Shown: piece after piece, positions 43,282-52,148 of the stretch
Position numbering within the stretch: the first letter of the stretch is position 1
Layout: every line of letters starts with the position of its first letter
Assembly: GCA_965221075.1 (NCBI GenBank)
Contig: OZ244865.1
Location: 2,728,001 to 2,792,000, forward strand
Origin: UBA2970 sp965221075
GTDB lineage: Bacteria; Verrucomicrobiota; Verrucomicrobiia; Limisphaerales; AAA164-E04
Direction of reading: 5' to 3'
Length of the DNA stretch: 64,000 nucleotides
The notes under the pieces: generated by a model
What the model saw: the letters and a program-made list of their open reading frames with translations, nothing else
Database searches by the model: none
What the model was told of the DNA's origin: nothing
Program-made: the position numbers and the translations under genes

Positions 43282-44243
43282 CCGGCCTGGGCCAGCAGGA
43301 TCCGCAGGGCCCCGCCGGATTCCAGCACGGCGGCCATGCCCGCGGGAAGGAGGGCGAAGCGCCCGGGCGCCAGATCCACCGCCACCCCGCCGCCCTCCAG
43401 GCGGGCCCGGCCCGAGATCGTCCCCACCACCCGGGCCCGGGGAGCCGGATCCAGGCGGCGGCCTCCCCGAAGCTCCACCTGCTCGGCCCGGAAGGCCGGA
43501 TGGTCGGCCAGGACCCTCCGGCGCGTCCCTCCCCTTCCCTCCTCCCAGGGGGAGTCCACCAGAGCGGGCTCGTGGTCGGAGAAGTCGATGGACCGGAGGG
43601 ACTGGCCGACATGGAGCTCCCGGGGACGCCCGTCGAGCCCCATGCGGTTCCAGTCGAAGACCCGGTAGGTGGTGTCGGAGTTCTCCTGGATCTCGAAGAT
43701 CACGTTCCCCTCCCCGATGGCGTGGACCCGGCCGCTGGGAAGGAACATGGCGTCACCGCTGCGGACCGGTATGCGGTGGAAGCACTCGGCCACCCGTCCC
43801 TGGCGGAGCCGCTCCTCGAACAGGTCCCGCCCCACGCCGGCCCGCAGCCCCACGTGCAGCTCGGCCCCGGGATCGCAGTCGGCCATGTACCACAGCTCGG
43901 TCTTGGGCTCCCCCCCCAGGGCCCGGGCCCGATCCGCGGGGGGATGCACCTGCAGCGAGAGCCGCTTCCTGGCGTCGAGAATCTTGACCAGCAGGGGGAA
44001 CCGCCGTTCCCGGCTCCCCGAAAGCTCCTCCCCCCGCTCCTCCATGAGGCTTCCCAGGGAGCGTCCGGCCAGGGGACCGGCCGCCACGACGCTCTGGTCC
44101 CCGGGCCTGTCGCAGATCTCCCAGGACTCGCCGGTGGGGGTCCCCCGCGGGACATCCTTTCCGAAGAGGGCGCCGATCCGGTCGCCCCCCCACACCCGCT
44201 CCTTAAAGATCGGATGGAAGATCAGCGGATGGAGGCGGCTCAT
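43278..44243 (-). CDS. manA: Mannose-6-phosphate isomerase, class I
   Basis: Zinc enzyme interconverting mannose 6-phosphate and fructose 6-phosphate. 321 residues, the short Firmicutes/B. subtilis-like form. The opening HPLIFHPIFKERVWGG matches the family. Zinc ligands: Gln and His in LQVHPP (about 96-101), Glu in KTELWY (about 113-118), His in GRVHAIG (about 170-176). A C-terminal cupin half follows. The start lies 41 bases inside the accA end, an overlap that is real by both frames' motifs. It links glycolysis to mannose-containing glycans. Confidence 0.9.
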   Translation of the reverse strand: MSRLHPLIFHPIFKERVWGGDRIGALFGKDVPRGTPTGESWEICDRPGDQSVVAAGPLAGRSLGSLMEERGEELSGSRERRFPLLVKILDARKRLSLQVHPPADRARALGGEPKTELWYMADCDPGAELHVGLRAGVGRDLFEERLRQGRVAECFHRIPVRSGDAMFLPSGRVHAIGEGNVIFEIQENSDTTYRVFDWNRMGLDGRPRELHVGQSLRSIDFSDHEPALVDSPWEEGRGGTRRRVLADHPAFRAEQVELRGGRRLDPAPRARVVGTISGRARLEGGGVAVDLAPGRFALLPAGMAAVLESGGALRILLAQAG

Positions 44244-45234
44244 TCCTGGGAGCGGGATCCACGGCGGCGCGGGCCGGCTCGCGCACCCGGCCCAGGGCCC
44301 TGTACTTGCGGTAGCGATCCTCGAGCAGCGGGCCGGAGCCCTTGCGCCTCAGGCGGCCTAGGGTCTCCTCGAGAATCTGGCGCACCCGGGAGTACACCGC
44401 CTGGGGATCCTGGTGGGCCCCTCCCAGCGGCTCGGGCACGATCTCGTCCACCAGGCACATCGACTCCAGCTCCGGGGCGGTCAGCTTCAGGTTCTTGGCC
44501 GCATCGGGCACCCGGGCGGGATCCTTCCAGAGGATCGAGGCGCATCCCTCGGGACTGATCACCGAGTAGTAGGCGTTCTCCAGGATCAGCACCCGATCGG
44601 CCACCCCGATCCCCAGGGCTCCCCCCGACCCCCCCTCCCCGATCACCAGGGCGACGACCGGCACCTCCAGGAGCATCATCTCGCGGAGGTTGACCGCGAT
44701 GGCCTCGGAGATGTGCCGCTCCTCGGCCTCCACCCCGGGATAGGCGCCCGCGGTGTCGATGACGGTGACCACGGAGAGGCCGAACTTGTCCGCCAGCTTC
44801 ATCAGGCGGAGGGCCTTCCGGTAACCCTCGGGATGCGCCAGGCCGAAGTTGCGCGCGATCTTCTCGCGGGTGTCCCGACCCTTCTGGGTGCCGACCACCA
44901 CCACCCGCTCGGAGCCCAGGCGGGCGAACCCCCCGATCATGGCGCTGTCGTCGGCGTGGAACCGGTCCCCGTGCAGTTCGGCGAACTCGTCGAAGGCGTG
45001 GCGCAGGTAGTCCAGGGTCTGGGGCCTTCCGGGATGGCGCGCCACCTCCACCCGCTGGAAGGCGGTCAGGCTGGAGAACACCTCCCTGCGCTTCTTCTCG
45101 ATCTTCTCCTCGATGCGGCGCAGCTCGTCCACGATGCTCAGCCCCGGGCTTCCCCCATCGGCGTCGAGCCGGAGCTCGTCCAGCTTGCGCTGTAGCTCGG
45201 CGATCGGCTTCTCGAATCCCAGGTAGACGTTCAT
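44203..45234 (-). CDS. accA: Acetyl-CoA carboxylase carboxyltransferase subunit alpha
   Basis: Transfers the carboxyl group from carboxybiotin to acetyl-CoA, with AccD, for fatty acid synthesis. 343 residues, about 25 longer than usual because of a Pro-rich C-terminal tail that runs into manA. Start MNVYLGFEKPIAELQRKLDEL is typical. Core motifs: RHPGRPQTLDYLRHAFDEF, GDRFHADDSAMIGG (about 98-111), GGSGGALGIGVADRVLI (about 198-215) and YYSVISPEGCASILWKD. AccD is not in the window. No clear Shine-Dalgarno is visible before the ATG. Confidence 0.94.
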   Translation of the reverse strand: MNVYLGFEKPIAELQRKLDELRLDADGGSPGLSIVDELRRIEEKIEKKRREVFSSLTAFQRVEVARHPGRPQTLDYLRHAFDEFAELHGDRFHADDSAMIGGFARLGSERVVVVGTQKGRDTREKIARNFGLAHPEGYRKALRLMKLADKFGLSVVTVIDTAGAYPGVEAEERHISEAIAVNLREMMLLEVPVVALVIGEGGSGGALGIGVADRVLILENAYYSVISPEGCASILWKDPARVPDAAKNLKLTAPELESMCLVDEIVPEPLGGAHQDPQAVYSRVRQILEETLGRLRRKGSGPLLEDRYRKYRALGRVREPARAAVDPAPRNEPPPSADLPSDL

Positions 45235-45595
45235 GGATGGCGGATCCGCAGGGCATTCTGCCCGTGGCGCTCCCTCTCCTTCAACGCGGAACCGGCCAGC
45301 GATGCAGAGGCCATGGACACGCCGATCGACGAAGCCACCCCCCGCATGGCCTCGCTGCGCCGGAGAAAGGATCCGCCGCAACGCCTCCCGAGCTGCCAGG
45401 CAAAGGGGATGGCCGGCAGGCTGCGGCCCGGGATCCGGGCTGCCATTGGCCAGGCCCCTGCCGGCTCCGTCCAGGCGCACCTTCGGTCCGGCGCATCGGC
45501 GGAGACGGCAAGCTCTCCAGCCGTGCGGGCCGCATGACCCGCACGAGGAGCAGTGGAGGCAGGACGACTCCCGCCGGCTGGAGGAGCCGTCGGGA
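45235..45595. other. Intergenic stretch between pgl and accA
   Basis: 361 bases with no supported gene. A 7-bp inverted repeat with 8-nt loop (45523-45544, GTGCGGG/CCCGCAC) lies about 50 bases past the pgl stop but lacks a T tract, so termination is uncertain. Confidence 0.5.
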
Positions 45596-46306
45596 TCAGG
45601 ACGGGCCGCCTCCAGGAAGCGGAGGAAGGTCGGTGTCGATCCGGGCGCTCTCCCGGAGGGCGAGCAGATGGCCCAGGGGGGTGGGGCCCCCCTTCTCCAG
45701 TGACTTCTGCAGGGCGGCTTCCTTGCCCTCCCCCGAGATCGCCACCCAAGCCTCGCCGGCCCGGGCCAGGAGGGGATAGCCCAGGGTGATGCGGCGGGGC
45801 GGCGGCTTCGAGGCGTCAACCTCAAGGCAGTGAAGGCGGCTCCGCCTGTCCCTTGAAAGGTTTTCGGGGAAGAGGGAGGCCACATGGCCGTCCTCTCCCA
45901 TGCCCAGCAGGACCAGATCCAGCTGGGGCTCCGCTCCCAGCTCCCGCTCTATCATGAGGTTGGCGTTCCGTTCCAGGGGCGGGGCCAAGGTGGCGAAGGG
46001 ATGGCGCCGCTCCATCGGGATCCCCAGGGGATCGAGCAGGCGCTCGCAAGCCAGGCGGTAGTTGCTGCGCGGATCCGCGGGCGGGACGCAGCGCTCGTCG
46101 GCCCAGAAGAAGTCGACCCGGCCGAGGTCCCTTCCCCGCGCCAGGCTTGCCAGGCAGGAGAAGAGGGCCTCGGCGATCCTTCCTCCCGAGAGGGCCACCC
46201 TCAGGCGCTTGCCGTCGGCCCGGTCGAGGAACCGCTCCGCCACCGCTCGGGCCAGCTCCGCCGGGCCAGGGTAGCGGACGAGCCGGACGCCCGGTGTCCG
46301 GCTCAT
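45596..46306 (-). CDS. pgl: 6-Phosphogluconolactonase
   Basis: Hydrolyses 6-phosphogluconolactone, the second step of the oxidative pentose phosphate branch. 236 residues, DevB/SOL type. Motifs: ALSGGRIAEALF (about 38-49), VDFFWADERCVPPADPRSNY (about 64-83) and LDLVLLGMGEDGHVASLFPE (about 128-147). Its ATG overlaps the zwf stop (ATGA), so the first two steps are coupled. Glucosamine-6-phosphate deaminase shares the fold, but the DERCVPP and GEDGHVASLFP forms fit the lactonase. Confidence 0.93.
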   Translation of the reverse strand: MSRTPGVRLVRYPGPAELARAVAERFLDRADGKRLRVALSGGRIAEALFSCLASLARGRDLGRVDFFWADERCVPPADPRSNYRLACERLLDPLGIPMERRHPFATLAPPLERNANLMIERELGAEPQLDLVLLGMGEDGHVASLFPENLSRDRRSRLHCLEVDASKPPPRRITLGYPLLARAGEAWVAISGEGKEAALQKSLEKGGPTPLGHLLALRESARIDTDLPPLPGGGPS

Positions 46307-47886
46307 CGGGCCAGGCCCGGATCCGGCTCCCCGGCATGCGGCGTGATCCAGTGGCGGCTGTCTCTTCCCATCAGCTCGTCGGAGGCGGAAGGCCCCCAGG
46401 TTCCGGCCGCGTAGAATTCCTGATTGCCCAGGGGGCGGTCCGCCCAGGCGCTGCGGATCCGGTCCACGAGCGCCCAGGCCGACTCCACCTCGTCGCGGCG
46501 TATGAACAGGGTGGAGTCCCCGGCCATGGCCTCCAGCAGGAGACGCTCGTAGGCTCCGGGGGTGTAGGCCCCGATGCCGGTGTCGTAGCGGAAGTCCATC
46601 AGCACCTGCTCCAGACGGGCGCTGCTTCCGGGGGACTTGCCGTTGAAGCCCAGGCAGATGCCCTCGTCGGGCTGGAGCCTCAGCACGATGGTGTTGGCCA
46701 CCACCGGAGCCGAGGGATCCGAGGCGAAGAGGACCTGGGGCACGGGACGGAAGCAGATGCGGATCTCGCTGGCCGTGGCGGGCAGGTTCTTTCCGGTGCG
46801 CAGGTAGAAGGGCACGCCGGCCCAGCGCCAGTTGTCGATCTCCAGCTTCATGGCCACGAAGGTCTCGACCAGAGACGCGGGATCGACGTCGGTCTCGTCG
46901 CGGTACGCCTTGCGCTGATCGCCGCCGACCACGCCCCCGAAGTACTGGCCCCGGATCACGTTACGGATGGCCTCCTGACCGGCCAGGGGGCGGATGGAGC
47001 GCAGCAGCTTGACCTTCTCGTCGCGGATCGCCTCGGCGTCCAGGGAGACCGGAGGCTCCATGGCCACCAGGGCCAGCACCTGCAGCAGGTGGTTCTGCAC
47101 CATGTCGCGCAGGGCTCCGGCCTCCTCGTAGTACCCCCCGCGGGTCCCGACCCCCAGGCACTCGCTGACGGTTATCTGCACATGATCGATGGCCTTGCGG
47201 TTCCACAGGTTCTCGAAGATCGCGTTGGAGAAGCGGAAGGCGAGGATGTTCTGGACCGTCTCCTTGCCCAGGTAGTGGTCGATGCGGAAGACCTGCTTCT
47301 CGTGCAGGCACTCGGTGATGTCCCGGTTGAGCTTCAGGGCCGTGGGGAGGTCGTGCCCGAAGGGCTTCTCGATCACCACCCGCTGCCAGTGGGGATCCTG
47401 CTGGTCCTTGCGGACCAGGCCGAAGGCGCTCAGGTTGCTGATCACCTCGGCGAACCGGCTGGGAGAGACCGCCAGGTAGAAGAGCAGGTTGTGGCGGAGC
47501 CTGTCGTCGCCGCTCCGCCCCAGCGCCTCGATCAGGGTCCGGTAGGCCGAATCCTGGGTGAGGTCCCCGGAGCAGTAGGAGATACCCTGGGAGAACCGCT
47601 CCCAGTCGCTCTCCTCGCCCCGCCAGGCCTGGGGCAGGCGCCTGAGGGCGGCCAGCAGCTCGGCCCGCCAGGCCTCGTCGGTCTTCTTCCTGCGGGCCAT
47701 CCCCACGATGCGGAAGGGGCGGGGCAGCCGGTCGCAGAGGAACAGGTGGTAGAGCGACGGAATCAGCTTGCGGGAGGTGAGGTCGCCGCTGGCGCCGAAG
47801 ATCACCAGGGTGCAAGGAGCCACCTCCCGCTGCCCCTGCCGGCTCCAGCACCCCAGCCTTTCGTCCAGCTGATCCAGTTCCTCCAT
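46303..47886 (-). CDS. zwf: Glucose-6-phosphate 1-dehydrogenase
   Basis: Oxidises glucose 6-phosphate with NADP, the entry to the oxidative pentose phosphate path. 527 residues. The nucleotide-binding loop is VIFGASGDLTSRKL (about 28-41), and VVIEKPFGHD and the active-site RIDHYLGKE (catalytic His) follow near 165-205. The rest forms the large beta+alpha domain. It ends inside pgl by an ATGA overlap and starts 13 bases after the flavin reductase stop. Being in a run with sugar-acid-like catabolic genes suggests the path serves to produce NADPH or to channel a sugar. Confidence 0.96.
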   Translation of the reverse strand: MEELDQLDERLGCWSRQGQREVAPCTLVIFGASGDLTSRKLIPSLYHLFLCDRLPRPFRIVGMARRKKTDEAWRAELLAALRRLPQAWRGEESDWERFSQGISYCSGDLTQDSAYRTLIEALGRSGDDRLRHNLLFYLAVSPSRFAEVISNLSAFGLVRKDQQDPHWQRVVIEKPFGHDLPTALKLNRDITECLHEKQVFRIDHYLGKETVQNILAFRFSNAIFENLWNRKAIDHVQITVSECLGVGTRGGYYEEAGALRDMVQNHLLQVLALVAMEPPVSLDAEAIRDEKVKLLRSIRPLAGQEAIRNVIRGQYFGGVVGGDQRKAYRDETDVDPASLVETFVAMKLEIDNWRWAGVPFYLRTGKNLPATASEIRICFRPVPQVLFASDPSAPVVANTIVLRLQPDEGICLGFNGKSPGSSARLEQVLMDFRYDTGIGAYTPGAYERLLLEAMAGDSTLFIRRDEVESAWALVDRIRSAWADRPLGNQEFYAAGTWGPSASDELMGRDSRHWITPHAGEPDPGLAR

Positions 47887-47899
47887 GGCTGGGCGGGGA

Positions 47900-48499
47900 T
47901 CAGGAACGGTAGCGGGCGAGGAAGCCCTTGCGCCGGGACTCCAGATCCTCCCGGCGCTGCCTTGCGATGAGGCGGCCGTAGCAGGCTGCGTCCGAGGCGA
48001 TCATCTCCAGCCGGGACTCCAGCGCCGCCCCGAGGCTCGTTTCTCCGTCGAAATCCTCCTTTTCGTGGAAGGAGGCTCCGTAGGGAAGGCACCAGGCGTA
48101 GCTCTGGCGGGCCACAGTGCGGATCTGGTCGTGGACGGTCAGGCCCCGCTCGTGGGAACCAACCACCGAGACGAAGAGCTTGCCGGCGAACTCCTTCCAG
48201 AAGTGATCCAGAAAGTTCTTGAGCGCGCTGCTCATGCTCCCGTGGTAGTCGGGAGTCCCCAGCGCCAGCACATCGGCTCCGATCACCCGGTCGCGCATGG
48301 AGGCGTAGGCCGGGCGCTGGTACGCCTCCTCGGCGTTGAAGAGCGGCATGTCCTCCTGAGAGCAGTCGAACAGATCGGTCTCCGCTCCCTGGGCCTCCAG
48401 CATCTCCCCCAGCCGCAGCACCGTCTGCCGGGTACGGGAGCGACTTGACAGGTTTCCCACCACCAGGAGGCACCGGAGCCGCTGCTGCTCGTCACTCAT
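47900..48499 (-). CDS. NAD(P)H-dependent FMN reductase family flavoprotein
   Basis: 199 residues. Flavodoxin-like fold with FMN loop GNLSSRSRTRQT (about 15-26) and the family's GTPDYHGSMSSALKNFLDHF (about 81-100). Members reduce FMN, quinones or azo compounds; no substrate is evident here. The start is inside the dehydrogenase end by 8 bases and the stop lies 13 bases before zwf, so it probably belongs to the same transcript. NADPH from Zwf is one likely source of reducing power, by inference. Confidence 0.83.
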   Translation of the reverse strand: MSDEQQRLRCLLVVGNLSSRSRTRQTVLRLGEMLEAQGAETDLFDCSQEDMPLFNAEEAYQRPAYASMRDRVIGADVLALGTPDYHGSMSSALKNFLDHFWKEFAGKLFVSVVGSHERGLTVHDQIRTVARQSYAWCLPYGASFHEKEDFDGETSLGAALESRLEMIASDAACYGRLIARQRREDLESRRKGFLARYRS

Positions 48500-49517
48500 C
48501 GCTCACGCTGACCATCGCCTTGACCACCCCGGTCTCGCGCCGGGTGTAGGAAGGGAACTGGGAGGCCAGATCCCGGAAGCCGGTCCGGTGGGTGATCCAG
48601 GGAGCGGTGTCGATGGCTCCGGACTCGATCAGGCCGATGATCCGGCCGAAGTCCCCTGGAAGGGCGTTGCGGGAGGCCAGAAGGGTCATCTCCCGGCGGT
48701 GCAGGACAGGATGCGGGAACGACAGATCGCTGGTGGAGATGCCCACGAAGACCAGCCTTCCGGCTGCCGCCACCCAGTGGACTGCGCTGGACATGGAGCG
48801 GTGGCTGCCGGTCGCGTCGATCACCAGCGGGAAGCCGAGCCCTCCGGTGATCTCGTCCAGGCGCTCCTTGGCCCCTTCCCCGGCCTCCACTGCCTGCTCC
48901 ACTCCCATCCTCTCGCGGCAGAAGGACAGCCGGCCCGGATCCAGATCCAGGACGGCGACCCGGCAGGAGGCCAGCCGGGCGAACACGATCGCCGACAGGC
49001 CGATGGGACCGGCTCCGATCACCAGGACCCGCTCTCCCTCCATGGCCTTGCCCCGGTCCACCGCATGAGCCCCGATGGCCAGGGTCTCCACCAGGGCCAG
49101 ATCCTCGAATCCCAGCTGCCTCGAGGGGTGGAGCTTGCGCGCGGGCATCAGGAACCGGGGACGCAGGCCCCCGTCCCGGTGCACTCCCAGAACCTCCAGA
49201 TCCTGGCAGCAGTTGGGATGGCCGGAGCGGCTAGCGGAACTTCCGGGCCGGTTGATGTAGGGCTCGACCGAGCAGCGGTCCCCGACCCGCACTCCCTGGC
49301 ATTCCTCTCCCAGCTCGAGCACTTCCACCCCCAGCTCGTGTCCAGGGATCACCGGATAGCGGAAGAAGGGCATGCGCCCCAGGTACCCGGCAATGTCCGT
49401 GCCGCAGATCCCCACCCTGTGCACCTGGACCAGTGCCTGGCCCGGCCCCGGGCCCGAGGGCTCCTCCCTGTCCGCCAGGCGGAACACCTCGGGCTCCTCC
49501 AGTACCAGTGCCTTCAT
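48492..49517 (-). CDS. Medium-chain (MDR) alcohol/sugar dehydrogenase, zinc-type
   Basis: 341 residues. The catalytic zinc ligands appear present: Cys in GICGTD (about 38), His in PGHELGVE (about 60) and Glu of the same motif. Nucleotide binding is VLVIGAGPIGLSA (about 166-178). The region that normally holds four structural-zinc Cys reads RPGSSASRSGHPNCCQDLE, keeping only the last pair. The following VLGVHRDGG matches sugar-alcohol or sugar-acid dehydrogenases next to enolase-superfamily genes. The substrate is unknown. It overlaps the flavin reductase start by 8 bases and lies 43 bases after the enolase-superfamily gene. Confidence 0.85.
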   Translation of the reverse strand: MKALVLEEPEVFRLADREEPSGPGPGQALVQVHRVGICGTDIAGYLGRMPFFRYPVIPGHELGVEVLELGEECQGVRVGDRCSVEPYINRPGSSASRSGHPNCCQDLEVLGVHRDGGLRPRFLMPARKLHPSRQLGFEDLALVETLAIGAHAVDRGKAMEGERVLVIGAGPIGLSAIVFARLASCRVAVLDLDPGRLSFCRERMGVEQAVEAGEGAKERLDEITGGLGFPLVIDATGSHRSMSSAVHWVAAAGRLVFVGISTSDLSFPHPVLHRREMTLLASRNALPGDFGRIIGLIESGAIDTAPWITHRTGFRDLASQFPSYTRRETGVVKAMVSVSDE

Positions 49518-49560
49518 CTCGCCGCTGCGCGGGACATGTAAGAGCCTGGGAAGGCGGCTT

Positions 49561-50946
49561 TCAAGAGATTGCCGCCGGCGGGGGCAGCTGCCGATCCATC
49601 TCCTCGAGCCGGTAGCCGAAGCCAGGACCCTCGAGGGTGGAGAGGTCCACCCGTCCCTTCCGCCGCCGGTAGAGCCCGGGATGCACCAGAGCCTCGCAGG
49701 CCGAGGCCTCGGGGTAGAACTGCATGGCATTGGTCTCCACCCCCATCAGGGTGCCCACCTGGGCCGCCAGCAGCACATGGGGGATCTGGGCCAGCATGGG
49801 ATTGGTCAGATCCTGCACCATCAGCGACATCCCGTAGGCCCGGGCCCAGCATGCCGACAGCAGGGCTCCCGACTGGGTCTTGCAGGTCTTGAGCGCCACC
49901 CCGTTCCAGCCCAGCTCCCGGCCACGTCCGATGTGGCGCCAGTCGTGGGCGCTCTCGTCGAGAAAGAGGGGCTTGAGGGAGGAGAGGCCGGAGACCTCGA
50001 TGGGCCACTCCTCCAGATCGTAGGGGAAGGGCTGCTCGACGTAGAGCAGCATGCCGAAGAGCCGGGGGTGTTCCCGCAGCAGCCTCTCCAGCATGGCCCG
50101 GACGTACTCCGGGTCGGTGACCGTGCAGTTGAAGTCCGCCGACAGCCAAGACGCTCCGCATTCCTCGGCGATCCGCCCCACCCTCAGGAGCCGGTCCCAG
50201 TCCCAGGAAGGATCGTCGCCCCTCAGCTTGATCTTGAGGCACTCCAGGCCGTCCCGCTCGATCCAGTCCCGGAGCAGGACGGGGTATCCGTCCTGGGGAT
50301 CGGCTCCCCTCGCCTCCTCCTCCTCGATCGGATCCAGCCCCCCCACCAGGTGCCATGCGGGAAGGGTGGAGCCCGGGACCGGTTCCAGGAAGTCGCAGGG
50401 CTGGCGCCCGGCGAAGCGCTGGTCTCCATCGAAGTAGTCCTGCAAGGGGCGGTTGAGGAACCGGCCGTTGTAGGTCTCCCAGACCGGAAGCCCGACGGCC
50501 CGCCCGAAGGCGTCGTGAAGGGCGATGTCGTAGGCCGAGGCGCAGACCAGGGCGGCCAGCCAGGGCATGGAACGGGAGGGGCGGGAGCGGTTGAATTCCT
50601 CGAGCAGGCCTGGAAGGGCGTGTTCCTGGAAGGCGATGCCCAGCTCCAGCGGATCCCCCCATTGCGGCGAAGACGTGAATTCCTTGCAGAGGCGGAGGGA
50701 GAAGTCCTTCAGGGCCTGGTAGCGGCCCTGGTAGTCCTCGGCCATCGGCCATACCCATTGCACGCTCAAGGGCGTCTCGCCCCAGCCCTCGGCCAGGCGG
50801 CCCTCCCGGGTTGAGACTCGGATCCGCACCCGGGACACTGTGACCTCGGTGGTCACCTCGCTGCCGAACTTCAGGGGCAGGCGCGTGCGGACGGGCAGCA
50901 GCCAGAGCGCAGCGGACTCGATGCGGATGTCTGTGCCTGCACCCAT
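49561..50946 (-). CDS. Enolase-superfamily enzyme (muconate-cycloisomerase/mandelate-racemase-like)
   Basis: 461 residues, longer than the usual 360-400. The barrel shows the superfamily pattern: CLKIKLRG (two Lys, about 249-256), metal ligands in SADFN (Asp), YVEQPFP (Glu) and FLDESA (Asp/Glu), and a Lys pair in GVALKTCKTQSG. The two-lysine arrangement fits the muconate lactonising/dipeptide epimerase subgroup more than mandelate racemase. An insertion between about 150 and 240 (DYFDGDQRFAGRQ, then PIEEEEARG) is unusual. The start lies 5 bases after the MFS stop. Substrate not assignable; neighbouring transporter and dehydrogenase suggest a sugar acid or an aromatic-derived acid. Confidence 0.82.
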   Translation of the reverse strand: MGAGTDIRIESAALWLLPVRTRLPLKFGSEVTTEVTVSRVRIRVSTREGRLAEGWGETPLSVQWVWPMAEDYQGRYQALKDFSLRLCKEFTSSPQWGDPLELGIAFQEHALPGLLEEFNRSRPSRSMPWLAALVCASAYDIALHDAFGRAVGLPVWETYNGRFLNRPLQDYFDGDQRFAGRQPCDFLEPVPGSTLPAWHLVGGLDPIEEEEARGADPQDGYPVLLRDWIERDGLECLKIKLRGDDPSWDWDRLLRVGRIAEECGASWLSADFNCTVTDPEYVRAMLERLLREHPRLFGMLLYVEQPFPYDLEEWPIEVSGLSSLKPLFLDESAHDWRHIGRGRELGWNGVALKTCKTQSGALLSACWARAYGMSLMVQDLTNPMLAQIPHVLLAAQVGTLMGVETNAMQFYPEASACEALVHPGLYRRRKGRVDLSTLEGPGFGYRLEEMDRQLPPPAAIS

Positions 50947-50951
50947 GGACG

Positions 50952-52148
50952 CTATGCCCCGGGCTGGCGGGAAGAACTGGGGAACAGGCTCAGCCAGGCC
51001 AGGATCGCCACCACGATGCACATCGCTCCCGCTACGGTGAAGGGAAGCTGGGCGTCGAAATGGAAGAGGGCGGTCGCCCCCGATGGCACCAGGAGCCGGG
51101 CCAGCATGGTCACGCTGTGGCTGACTCCCATCACCGCTCCCTGTTCCTGGGGGGAGGCGGCCTTGGAGATCATCGAGTGTATGGGGGTGCGGGTGAGAGC
51201 CGAGAACACCGAGAAGATGGCGATCACCGCCAGAAGCATTCCAAGATCCGGAGCTCTCGGCAGCATGAAGGTGGAGAGGCCCAGGCCCAGAAGGCCCAGC
51301 ACCAGAAGGAGCGGATCTCCAAAACGGCGGGAGAGCCTTCCGATCCAGGGATAGACCATCAGGGTGATCACTCCCGCCCAGGCCAGAAAGTAGCCCAACT
51401 GGGACCGGGTGTAGTCGTAGTAGTTCTCCAGAAGCAGGGCGAAGATGACCTCGAAGCAGGTGAAGCATATGGCCGCCAGGAAAAGGAGAACGACCAGGAT
51501 CCGGATTCTCGAGTTGCCCATCACCGCCCTCCACTGGTCCCCGACGGTCTGGATCCGGGACCTCTGGCCCTCCTTCCTGAGGGTCTCCGGCAGGAAGAAG
51601 AAGGCCATCAGGAGATTGAGGCCGCAGATGGTTCCCGCGGCAAGGCCAGGCCCCGAATTTCCGAGCAGCTGCAGGCTCAACGAGCCGATCAGGGGCCCGA
51701 CGATGAAGCCCAGGCCGAAAGCCATCCCGAAGAGGGCCATCCCCCCGGTGCGGTTTTCATGATCGGTCTGATCGGCGATGCTCGCCGAGACCACTGCCAG
51801 GGCCGCTCCGAAAAACCCCGCCAGGATTCTGGACAGCAGGATAACGAGGATTCCCGTCCATCCCTCCATCATGTCCGACGATCCCAGGGCGAATACCAGA
51901 TAGGAGAGGGTTGAGCCCATAAAGCAGGCAAGCAGCACTGGACGGCGGCCCAGGCGATCGGAGAGACGGCCCCAGAAGGGGATCAGGAAGATCTGCACCA
52001 GGGGATAGGAGCTGACGATAGCTCCGATCTGCCACCCGGTGGCGCCAAGCTCGTCCACATAGACGGCCAGCAAGGGAAGGACGATGCCGAATCCGCACAG
52101 ATCGAGAAAGAGCGCGGTGAAGAGTATCAGTCCGGTTCGGTTGTTCAT
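50952..52148 (-). CDS. Major facilitator superfamily transporter
   Basis: 398 residues with twelve predicted membrane helices. The loop 2-3 motif A is present as GRLSDRLGRRPVLL (about 60-73), and a second, degenerate copy in loop 8-9 (GRLSRRFGDPLLL). The TetA/multidrug-efflux-like sequence start is LFLDLCGFGIVLPLLAVYV. Could import the substrate of the enzymes downstream or export a toxic compound; the operon position favours the former, by inference. First gene of the run ending at pgl. The ATG start is supported by the immediately following hydrophobic helix. Confidence 0.87.
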   Translation of the reverse strand: MNNRTGLILFTALFLDLCGFGIVLPLLAVYVDELGATGWQIGAIVSSYPLVQIFLIPFWGRLSDRLGRRPVLLACFMGSTLSYLVFALGSSDMMEGWTGILVILLSRILAGFFGAALAVVSASIADQTDHENRTGGMALFGMAFGLGFIVGPLIGSLSLQLLGNSGPGLAAGTICGLNLLMAFFFLPETLRKEGQRSRIQTVGDQWRAVMGNSRIRILVVLLFLAAICFTCFEVIFALLLENYYDYTRSQLGYFLAWAGVITLMVYPWIGRLSRRFGDPLLLVLGLLGLGLSTFMLPRAPDLGMLLAVIAIFSVFSALTRTPIHSMISKAASPQEQGAVMGVSHSVTMLARLLVPSGATALFHFDAQLPFTVAGAMCIVVAILAWLSLFPSSSRQPGA

